In this document: piece by piece, positions 57,701-64,000 of the stretch
Layout: every line of letters begins with the position of its first letter
How positions within the stretch are numbered: the first letter of the stretch is position 1
NCBI RefSeq assembly: GCF_000517085.1
Contig: NZ_KI912107.1
Coordinates: 4,957,980 to 5,021,979, forward strand
Origin: Saccharicrinis fermentans DSM 9555 = JCM 21142
Lineage (GTDB): Bacteria > Bacteroidota > Bacteroidia > Bacteroidales > Marinilabiliaceae
Length of the DNA stretch: 64,000 nucleotides
Direction of reading: 5' to 3'
The notes under the pieces: generated by a model
What the model was told of the DNA's origin: nothing
What the model saw: only the letters and a program-made list of their open reading frames with translations
Databases searched by the model: none
Program-made: the position numbers and the translations under genes

Positions 57701-57967
57701 GCCTATTTAGTGGATAGAACATATGCGAAAATTAGAAACATTACACTATCTTATAATGTTCCTAAGAAATGGTTGATGTCAACTCCTTTGAGTGATGTTT
57801 CAGTCTCTGCTTTTTGTAATAATGCTTTCATTTGGACTGCTGATGACAATTATTACGTTGATCCTGAAAGTAGCACAACAGGGACGGATTTAGAAGGACA
57901 GTTCGGTGAATTATACGTGAATCCCGCAAACCGTATCTATGGCTTTAACCTAAAAATAACTTATTAA
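54722..57967 (+). CDS. SusC/RagA-family TonB-dependent outer-membrane transporter 2
   Basis: A 1,081-residue outer-membrane transporter with the same order as the first: signal peptide (cut after LTAQ), CarboxypepD_reg-like domain (AIAGKVVDNFGEAIPGVSI), TonB-box-like IDEVVVTAMG, plug with YVVDGIPLQ and LKGAAATALYGSRASNGVIII, and a barrel ending NLKITY. The barrel differs strongly from the first SusC, so the ligand probably differs. The SusD gene follows by 11 bases. The likely ligand may be linked to the GH31 enzyme encoded downstream. Confidence 0.95.
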   Translation: MRKLALFLSLILFVGSQTLTAQTKAIAGKVVDNFGEAIPGVSIVVKGTTIGTISRPDGTYQLNVPEDAASIVFTFVGMATQEVALTGQSTINVTMESDSEDIDEVVVTAMGIKRSEKTLGYAATTVNNEELIKARNTNVSSSLSGKVAGVQVQTNSSDPGAASSVVIRGFSSINGSNQPLYVVDGIPLQSSTLNLNELDKSGQAVSTSGLSNVSADDIESMTVLKGAAATALYGSRASNGVIIITTKTGKKGKEKNFTVTYNGGLQFREVSLLPDFQNDFGQGWNGKQTYIENGSWGPALDGSTQVYGPIYNNEQLIHTYSAKNDNVKDFFEIGVSQSHSLSISGISEDEKMDYYLSYAYSNDDGIMPSDADSYKRNTIAYRTNYKATEWLKISSSVNFARSETDLVSSYQGTSVIDGLYEMPRDISIVDMEDTSSPFNQPQAYFTPYGVTNPYWSLENNYNHLDSKQIYGKLQLDINPIKDLTLTYRFGFDYSDYDLKIGTPQIAVDDELINEDYGYSPVNMNQDGNVYARYRRSYELNHDFLANYDTKFNNISFAAIGGVNINETSATALIGQTDVLTFDTGFWDLSNGSTKSTLGEAQQKKRVIGLFGDATFGYNEMLFLNLSARNDWSSTLPIDDNSYFYYGTTLSWLFTELLPRNNVLSFGKIRLAYGKTGNDADVYQTGTRYVQGYAHGYYGSNIASFPMNSSNSFIASTIAGSATLSPEMTTESEIGMNLQFLNGRLGLDASYYNRKTDKQIFELPVDPSTGYSYNVLNFGEVENKGFELLLSTTPIRTNNFRWDVDVNFSVNKNKVLSLPESVEGGKVQIYRFAAGDDAVYMYAEEGKPMGQYYTYLPQYVTDDESEFFGSPIVDSHGQPVLGEDVEDTGRDMNHDWTGGVNTTLSAYGFSLSAALDVRYGGTMFSRTKNLMQFTGNGIATTYNNRNPFIIPNSVQATDNGDGTMSYSENTEVLKLSDSSIQDYYNKFGYGNGGEAYLVDRTYAKIRNITLSYNVPKKWLMSTPLSDVSVSAFCNNAFIWTADDNYYVDPESSTTGTDLEGQFGELYVNPANRIYGFNLKITY

Positions 57968-57978
57968 ATTTAGGACAC

Positions 57979-59463
57979 ATGAAAAATATTATATTCTTAT
58001 TAATTTTTACATTAGGTATCACAGCCTGTGATGATTATCTTGATATTAATCAGGATCCTAACTCTCCGACTGAAGAGAATATTACTTCTGATATGGTATT
58101 GCCGGGTGTTGAAATGAACTTGGCATCCAGTTATGGTAACTTTCTTCGTATTGTAGGTGGGTATTATGCACAACATTATGCACATAACTTTGGGACAAGT
58201 AATTATCTTGACTATTCTGAGTTTAAAATGTCTGCGACAAGGTCAAGTGGGACTTATACTCAGTTGACTGCACGTGTGCTTAATAATATAAAAACTATTC
58301 TAAAATTGTCTGAGGAAAATGAGGAATGGGGTACTTATCTTGCTGCAACTACTTTGAGAGTTTTTACCTATCAGGTGTTGGTAGATTGTTATGGTGAAGT
58401 TCCTTATACAGAAGCTTTGGATATTACTAATCTCTCTCCAAATTACGATGAGGGCATTGATGTTTATAAAGCGATACTTGCAGAATTGGATAATGCTTTG
58501 TCATTAGTTAGCCCTACAGATGCTGTGGCAACTAATTTTCTTTTTGGTACAACAACTGCTAAAGAATGGATCTCATTTGCAAAGGCGCTAAAACTTAAAT
58601 TGTTGATGAGGATGAGTAGTACTTCAGACGTTAGTAGTGAGTTAGCTGCTCTAATTGCTGAGGATGATTTCCCAACAAGTGATGTGTCTTATGATGATTG
58701 TTGGACAGATGAAACAGGTAAGGCTAGCCCGTTTTACCAAGAAGAGTATGCCAATTATTTCGGATCAACTCAAATTAATGTTATAGGAAATATTGCACTT
58801 ATGCAAACTATGATTGATAGTAATGACGGACGTTTGAGTCAATTTTTTGAAAAAAGTGACAAGGGAGAATATAAAGGAGGTGTTTCTGGAACTAATTTTG
58901 GCACATCTACACAGTATAAATCTGATTATTTCTGCCGTCCTGTATTTACTTATGATATGCCCGTTTACTTAATTTCTGTTTCGGAAATAGAGTTCTTCTT
59001 AGCAGAATATCATGCACGTTTTGGAACTGAAGCGAATGCCAAAATGCACTATGAAAATGCTATAAAGGCTTCCTTTGAATCTGCAGGAGTGAGCGGAATG
59101 GCTGAAAATATTTATTCAGACACGTATCCATATGACCAAGCTAACTATAAAGAGTTGATTGGAATTCAAAAATGGATTGCGTTGGGAGGAACAAATAACT
59201 TTGAAGCGTGGTGCGAGATGCGTCGATTAAATTACCCAGCATTTGGTACAGTAACCGGTGATGCAATTTATGATGAAGGCAGCGATGTTTTCCAGCAAGA
59301 TCTTTATGTTCCAGGCTCATTATATACGCCAATAAAAATGAATACAAGTTTAGGCGATAATGAAATTCTTCAACGGTTTCCTTATGCAGAAAGCTCTTCT
59401 AGTAGGAATAGTAATACCCCCGAATACAAAGGTGATGATAGCCCCGTATTTTGGGCCGAATAG
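57979..59463 (+). CDS. SusD-like outer-membrane lipoprotein 2
   Basis: A 494-residue lipoprotein with lipobox GITAC (Cys17) and the SusD-like start CDDYLDINQDPNSPTEENI found in the SusD-like_2 family. Helical body with LAATTLRVFTYQVLVDCYGEVPYTEAL and FEAWCEMRRLNYP. It captures the ligand for the upstream SusC. The next gene follows by 27 bases, so they are one unit. Confidence 0.94.
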   Translation: MKNIIFLLIFTLGITACDDYLDINQDPNSPTEENITSDMVLPGVEMNLASSYGNFLRIVGGYYAQHYAHNFGTSNYLDYSEFKMSATRSSGTYTQLTARVLNNIKTILKLSEENEEWGTYLAATTLRVFTYQVLVDCYGEVPYTEALDITNLSPNYDEGIDVYKAILAELDNALSLVSPTDAVATNFLFGTTTAKEWISFAKALKLKLLMRMSSTSDVSSELAALIAEDDFPTSDVSYDDCWTDETGKASPFYQEEYANYFGSTQINVIGNIALMQTMIDSNDGRLSQFFEKSDKGEYKGGVSGTNFGTSTQYKSDYFCRPVFTYDMPVYLISVSEIEFFLAEYHARFGTEANAKMHYENAIKASFESAGVSGMAENIYSDTYPYDQANYKELIGIQKWIALGGTNNFEAWCEMRRLNYPAFGTVTGDAIYDEGSDVFQQDLYVPGSLYTPIKMNTSLGDNEILQRFPYAESSSSRNSNTPEYKGDDSPVFWAE

Positions 59464-59490
59464 ATTTTAAATGGTTAAAATTTACGAAAT

Positions 59491-60204
59491 ATGAAAGATA
59501 AATTAATATTAAAAATATTTATAATTACGCTTATTTCTTTAATTAGTTTAAGTTGTGATGATGATTCGACAGGTGGGGAGACCGGTTTAACTGTTTACCC
59601 TACACTTGATTTGATTGGAGAGTCTTCTGTAATTATAGAAAAGGGAGTTGATTTCGAGGATCCTGGATATACTTCTTTCTTATCTGGTGAAGATGTTTCA
59701 GATGAGGTTATCGTAACTTCTAATGTTGATGTAAATGTTCCTGGTGTTTATTTAGTAACATACGAGATTACTAATTCAGATGGTTATCCAGTTAGTAAGA
59801 GCAGAACTGTTTATGTAGCAGATACTACACCTTCCGTTATTTCTACAAGTATGCACTCTGTACTAACTGATACGCATCGTATTAATCATGATTCTGACGA
59901 TGCAAGAACTGATTTTGCGGGTTATGAAGTTCTGTTTTTACAGACAGAACCAGGCGTTTTCTATTGTTCTGATTTATTAGGTGGCTATTATGATCAAAGA
60001 GCTGGTTATGGATCGGGTTATGCAATGAATGGATATTTTAAATTAAATGAGGATAATACGATTTCTTTAATTAGTAGTTCTGTGCCATCTTGGGGTGACA
60101 GTGCAGATGGTATGAGAAATGGCTTCTATGATCCATCTACAGGTAACATAGCTTGGACGATTGATTATGCTGGCATTCTTGAGTTTAATATTATTTTTGA
60201 TTAA
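59491..60204 (+). CDS. surface lipoprotein with DUF5011-like Ig domain
   Basis: A 237-residue lipoprotein: signal peptide with SLSCDDDST, so Cys plus an acidic export signal. Residues about 30-110 form an immunoglobulin-like DUF5011/5012-type domain (EKGVDFEDPGYTSF, VDVNVPGVYLVTYEITNSDG). The C-terminal half (about 115-237) is unrecognised and aromatic-rich. It is placed like SusE/SusF and probably binds the glycan at the cell surface. Confidence 0.8.
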   Translation: MKDKLILKIFIITLISLISLSCDDDSTGGETGLTVYPTLDLIGESSVIIEKGVDFEDPGYTSFLSGEDVSDEVIVTSNVDVNVPGVYLVTYEITNSDGYPVSKSRTVYVADTTPSVISTSMHSVLTDTHRINHDSDDARTDFAGYEVLFLQTEPGVFYCSDLLGGYYDQRAGYGSGYAMNGYFKLNEDNTISLISSSVPSWGDSADGMRNGFYDPSTGNIAWTIDYAGILEFNIIFD

Positions 60205-60222
60205 TGTAAAGCAGATTAAATT

Positions 60223-60744
60223 ATGAAAAATATTTATATATATATATTATTTCTGGTTAGCTCCTTTTTGGTTGTTTCCTGTGATAAAGAAGATATTGGA
60301 GGAACGGCTACAGAATCTATGGCTGGAGAATGGTATGTTACAGCTGTAGCGATTGATGCTGATGGAGAAGTTGTCTATGAGGATGAAGATCTTTATAACC
60401 TTGGGTCTTTCCATTTAGATACTTACAATACTGCTGACAATGTTTCCAATGAAATGTGGATTAGCGATAATGGAAATTTCTGGGATTTTAAGGTTAAAGT
60501 CGATATATTAGATGATGAAGAAATGTTGTTTACTGTTGTTGATGGACAAAATGTGGCTTACGATAGTAAGGTCAGTATTTTGGGTGTAATACTACCTAAT
60601 CAAGCTACTACTCCTTCTGGAATGCCGGCTGACAGTATTTCTTTTTTTGTTGAATTTGATGATGATACTAATCCTGCTACCTACGGTTTTGATTCATATA
60701 GAGTTGCGGGATATCGTTATACTGGATTAGCAGGCGATGAATAA
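60223..60744 (+). CDS. small surface lipoprotein, lipid-binding putative hydrolase (PF12888-like)
   Basis: A 173-residue lipoprotein with lipobox VVSCDKED. The body starts with MAGEWYVTAVAID and ends with YRVAGYRYTGLAGDE, a calycin-like pattern found in the Bacteroidota family named 'lipid-binding putative hydrolase'. The family has no proven activity. It is the last gene of the SusCD-2 unit, followed by a terminator. Confidence 0.7.
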   Translation: MKNIYIYILFLVSSFLVVSCDKEDIGGTATESMAGEWYVTAVAIDADGEVVYEDEDLYNLGSFHLDTYNTADNVSNEMWISDNGNFWDFKVKVDILDDEEMLFTVVDGQNVAYDSKVSILGVILPNQATTPSGMPADSISFFVEFDDDTNPATYGFDSYRVAGYRYTGLAGDE

Positions 60745-60845
60745 ATTTATTGTCTAAATCGTTGATTATTAATAGATAGAAATAATCTTAAATAAGGTTT
60801 AATAATGCAAATAGGGTAGGCTTAGCTGGTCTGCCCTTTGAAAAG

Positions 60846-60884
60846 AACTCCGTGTACGATAATATGTCGTGCTCGGAGTTTTTT
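60846..60884 (+). terminator. terminator of the SusCD-2 unit
   Basis: An imperfect stem with outer arms AACTCCG (60846-60852) and CGGAGTT (60874-60880), inner pairs TACGA and TCGTG, followed by T. About 100 bases past the last lipoprotein stop. Confidence 0.75.
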
Positions 60885-61428
60885 ATTTTCGTTTGCATAG
60901 GTCGGATCACGCACTAAAGTTGGGTATGTTAAAAAAGTATTTAGCTGTTACATAGAAACGGATAAAATATATTGTGCAAGAAGAATTATCATCGGTGCTA
61001 CTGGCTTTATTTTTACCAGTAGGGTTATGAAGTTGGCGAGAGCTTATAAGATTGTGAGTTGTCGTAGTTGTTTAAGTTGATGAGTTGTGAGTTGTGTTTT
61101 TGAGATATTGGAAATCTAGGTTTAAAATATAAATCCAAGTAGAACATAGAAGTTTTCAGTTATATAAATCCATATTCAGACCTCTCTATTAATAGATATC
61201 TTCCATTTAGAAACTAAACTATCAATAAAACGACCGCTGGGTTGGCCAGGACAATAGCCGTGGACGGCGGTGGCGAGAGCTGTAACCCGGAAAATGCATT
61301 AGAAAATCTATTACGCCTTTAAATGGCTTCAAAAGAAGTCACGACGTTACTTTTCTTCAACTCACCATGGTAGGTACTATGTCCCGTCTCAGAAAAGTCT
61401 TCTTTTATTGCCATTTCAACGCTCATGA

Positions 61429-61452
61429 TGAAGTTCTAATACATCATCTGGA
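61429..61452. repeat. short repeat shared with 21105-21128
   Basis: Twenty of 24 bases match. It lies at the 3' end of the broken minus-strand frame in this gap. Confidence 0.3.
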
Positions 61453-61765
61453 ATGCAATAGTAAAGGATTTCAGAAGGTAATTCAGAGGTGTTTTTGATG
61501 TAAAGTTCTTCTTGTTCAGAATGGCAAAAATATTTGCAAGACTGCTATAAACAACTTTATCCCCAACTTCTGGCACTGGTTTCATAGGTATGACTGTTAC
61601 ACCTGTATTATGACCGATTATTTATTTTTGTGTATCTATATTAATCTTGTAGTATTGATGTGTATCTATCATGTAATCAGTGTTATATGATATTGTGTAT
61701 TTATATTTTTTTTAGGATTCAATAAATCTTTCGATCTTGCACCCCATCATAAAAAAGATCAAAAT

Positions 61766-64000
61766 ATGCAACAAAAATTCTTCTGGGGAACCTTCATTGT
61801 TTCCATATTAGTCCTAGCCGGCTGCCATTGTCATCAAGAAGAGAGGTATGTTACCGAAGTGGAACAACGTGATTCTTGCCTTTATCTTCAGACGAATGAA
61901 TTTGGAATTTGTTTTAGGCCTTTATCTAATCATGCTATTGAAGTGGAATATTTGATAGACGGACATATAAATCCGCCGTCTTATGCTCTTGTGCATGATA
62001 AAAAAGCGCATATTTCTACCTTTTTTCATAACGACGAGGATATTGTCAGTTATGGTACAGGAAGTATTACTGTTAAAATTCAAAAAAGCCCATTGCATAT
62101 TTCCTATTACCGCGATGGAAGACTTCTTTTTGCTGAAGAACAAGGGCTCGTGATGAATGATTCAGTGAAGGGCTTTAGAATGAGGCTCGAGGATGATGAG
62201 AAGCTGATGGGGGGTGGTGAACGTGTGTTGGGCATGGATCGCCGTGGTAATCGCCTTCGCCTATATAATCAGGCCAGTTATGGCTATGGTACCAAAGCCG
62301 AACTGATGTATTATTCAATGCCCATTGTTATGTCTTCGCATAAATATATGTTACTATTTGATAATACGACGGATGGTTATATGGACTTGGGTAAAACAGA
62401 ACACGACATCTTACAGTTTGAATCGGTAGGTGGAAGGTTGAGCTACGTGGTGACAGCTTCTGACAGCTGGCAGACTTTGACTGAGAATTATATTTGCATA
62501 ACAGGAAAGCAGCCAATGCCTCCTCGTTGGGCCTTAGGTAATATTAGTTCTCGAATGGGATATCGTTCTCAGAAACAAGTGGAAGACGTGGTGGATTTAT
62601 ATCAGAAACATGATTTTCCGTTGGATGGTATAGTTTTGGATTTATATTGGTTTGGTCCCGATTTGAAAGGTCATATGGGTAACCTGGAATGGGATAAAAA
62701 TGCTTTTCCAATGCCTGAGCAAATGATGCAGCGTTTGCATAATAAAGGGGTTAAGACCATCTTGATTACCGAACCTTTTGTTCTTGAGAAGAGTGCTAAA
62801 TTTAAAGAATGTGCTGTCCAGAATCTATTGGGGACTGACTCTCTGGGGCAACCATATATTTATGATTTTTACTTTGGCACTACTGCTCTCTTAGATATTT
62901 TTAAACCAGCGACAAAAGATTGGTTTTGGAGTGTTTACAAAAAGCATACCTTAAGTGGAGTGGACGGATGGTGGGGTGATTTGGGGGAGCCGGAGGTACA
63001 TCCGGATGCGCTTCAACACGTTAATGGACCAGCAAATTTATTGCATAATGTTTATGGACATGAGTGGGCTAAAACGGTTTATGAAGGCTATCAGCGTGAT
63101 TTCTCCAACACGCGTCCAGTGATATTGATGCGATCGGGATTTGCGGGATCGCAGCGTTACGGAATGATACCATGGTCCGGTGATGTTAGCAGGTCATGGG
63201 AAGGCTTACAGTCGCAGGTCGAGATTTCTTTACAAATGGGAATGCAGGGGCTGGCTTATATGCATTCTGACTTGGGTGGTTTTGCGGGTGATTATAAAGA
63301 TGCCGAATTATATACGCGTTGGTTGCAGTATGGTGTTTTTCAACCTGTATATCGTACGCATGCGCAGGAAGATGTGCCTCCTGAACCTGTTTTTTGGGAT
63401 AAACGTACCCAGGATATTACTCGTAGGTACATTAAATTGCGTTATGCACTGACACCATATTTATATACGATGGCTTATGTGAACAGCACAAAAGGAACTC
63501 CTTTAATGCGCCCTTTAATCTATATGGATGATGATAGCGCTTTGTTAAAGGAGAAAAATACTTACTTATGGGGTGATAATTTATTGGTGGCTCCAGTGAC
63601 TGAAAAAGAAGTTAAAGAGTGGAGCGTACAATTCCCTCAGGGAAGTAATTGGTATAATTTTTTTACAGATGAAAAAGTAGAGGGGGGACAGATTAAATCT
63701 ATAAAGGTTGATATCAATAATATTCCAGTTTTTGTAAAAGGAGGATCTTTTGTACCGATGGTTCCTGTTTTTAGCAATATGGAAGCATATAATACCCAAA
63801 AGCTCTTATTGCATTATTATGATGATTCCAGCGTAAAACAGTCACATGATTTTATGTATGAGGATGATGGTAGAACCAGTGGTAGCTGGAAAAATAAGCT
63901 GTATGAGAAATTGTATTTTAATGCATCTAAGGAGGACGATGGCTTACGTATTGATATTAGGAGGGAAGCCTTTGATTACAAAGGGAAGCCTGAGCGTAGA
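61766..64000 (+). CDS. glycoside hydrolase family 31 lipoprotein (3' partial)
   Basis: Open from the ATG at 61766 to the window end (745 codons, no stop). Lipoprotein signal with lipobox VLAGC. GH31 blocks: GGGERVLGMDRRGN, RWALGNISSRMGYRS, nucleophile Asp405 in WWGDLGEPE and acid/base Asp473 in WSGDVSRSW, followed by HSDLGGFAG. GH31 covers alpha-glucosidases, alpha-xylosidases and related retaining enzymes; I cannot choose among them. It is cell-surface or periplasmic by its lipid anchor. It lies 1 kb behind the SusCD-2 unit and probably serves the same glycan, although a terminator and a relic-filled gap lie between them. Confidence 0.93.
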   Translation, partial: MQQKFFWGTFIVSILVLAGCHCHQEERYVTEVEQRDSCLYLQTNEFGICFRPLSNHAIEVEYLIDGHINPPSYALVHDKKAHISTFFHNDEDIVSYGTGSITVKIQKSPLHISYYRDGRLLFAEEQGLVMNDSVKGFRMRLEDDEKLMGGGERVLGMDRRGNRLRLYNQASYGYGTKAELMYYSMPIVMSSHKYMLLFDNTTDGYMDLGKTEHDILQFESVGGRLSYVVTASDSWQTLTENYICITGKQPMPPRWALGNISSRMGYRSQKQVEDVVDLYQKHDFPLDGIVLDLYWFGPDLKGHMGNLEWDKNAFPMPEQMMQRLHNKGVKTILITEPFVLEKSAKFKECAVQNLLGTDSLGQPYIYDFYFGTTALLDIFKPATKDWFWSVYKKHTLSGVDGWWGDLGEPEVHPDALQHVNGPANLLHNVYGHEWAKTVYEGYQRDFSNTRPVILMRSGFAGSQRYGMIPWSGDVSRSWEGLQSQVEISLQMGMQGLAYMHSDLGGFAGDYKDAELYTRWLQYGVFQPVYRTHAQEDVPPEPVFWDKRTQDITRRYIKLRYALTPYLYTMAYVNSTKGTPLMRPLIYMDDDSALLKEKNTYLWGDNLLVAPVTEKEVKEWSVQFPQGSNWYNFFTDEKVEGGQIKSIKVDINNIPVFVKGGSFVPMVPVFSNMEAYNTQKLLLHYYDDSSVKQSHDFMYEDDGRTSGSWKNKLYEKLYFNASKEDDGLRIDIRREAFDYKGKPERR

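Larger units (their letters stand above)
60745..61765. other. 1-kb gap with gene relics
   Basis: No complete gene. After the terminator there is a GC-richer patch around 61235-61300 unlike its surroundings, and on the minus strand a broken frame (about 61435-61610) reading KPVPEVGDKVVYSSLANIF and then ELPSEILYYCIPDDVLELHHER, stop. It looks like the remains of a gene or insertion, origin unknown. Confidence 0.4.

Noticed and set aside
1-64000. tRNA, rRNA, CRISPR arrays, intact IS elements, prophage
   Set aside because: None seen on either strand; a covariance-model scan could still find a small RNA.

Overview
The window is about 39 to 40% GC by eye and looks like the chromosome of an anaerobic or facultatively fermentative marine-type member of the Bacteroidota, most likely Bacteroidales/Marinilabiliales. 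The evidence is two SusC/SusD loci, Bacteroidota-type promoters (TTG, about 20 bases, TAnnTTTG), a DUF6377 regulator, DUF5686 and DUF6134-like proteins, CtlX, the [FeFe]-hydrogenase maturase HydG and a sodium-pumping methylmalonyl-CoA decarboxylase. No rRNA, tRNA, CRISPR array, prophage or intact IS was recognised.

Layout. 1-6450: the 3' part of a giant DUF3686 AAA+ ATPase, a convergent TPR histidine kinase and a small unknown protein. 6710-16010: a long same-strand run of membrane and lipid genes (DUF6134-like protein, TSUP transporter, CdsA-like cytidylyltransferase, dolichol-kinase-like protein, extended SDR, CDP-alcohol phosphatidyltransferase, DUF5686 outer-membrane protein, classical SDR, VOC protein), with two copies of a promoter-like leader inside it and a strong terminator behind it. 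16276-18619: a three-module rhodanese followed by an EgtD-type histidine methyltransferase, read here as the anaerobic ergothioneine pair EanB/EanA. 18628-26691 (minus strand): malic enzyme, an unknown exported protein, hydG, a BlaR1/BlaI-type pair with a clearly readable autoregulated operator-promoter, and yebC. 26918-29648: an LplT-like MFS carrier, a PlsC-type acyltransferase and a convergent ung.

29767-38048: a DUF6377 regulator, a gap with a MITE-like inverted-repeat element, then susC, susD and a surface lipoprotein. 38187-41289 (minus): cobU, cobC, cobS, cobT for nucleotide-loop assembly of cobalamin. 41401-49316 (minus): an outer-membrane-protein relic, lolA, ftsK, a frameshifted lipoprotein gene, ctlX and an M3 peptidase. 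49670-53894: mce, mmdA, oadG-like, mmdC, mmdB, the sodium-coupled end of the succinate-propionate pathway. 54722-60744: a second susC/susD locus with two more lipoproteins. 61766 to the window end: a GH31 glycosidase lipoprotein, cut off by the edge.

How they fit together. The cob genes supply the cofactor of methylmalonyl-CoA mutase (not in the window), whose product feeds Mce and the Mmd pump, so B12 salvage and propionate formation sit 8 kb apart. Malic enzyme, HydG and the Mmd pump describe fermentative metabolism, and a sulfur-transfer route to ergothioneine that needs no oxygen suits that lifestyle. The two SusCD loci and GH31 describe glycan uptake; their susC genes share leader and signal-peptide sequence. 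The least explained part is the 9-kb lipid operon, which carries the enzyme types needed to make and reduce a lipid intermediate, activate it with CTP and transfer a head group, but matches no pathway I can name.
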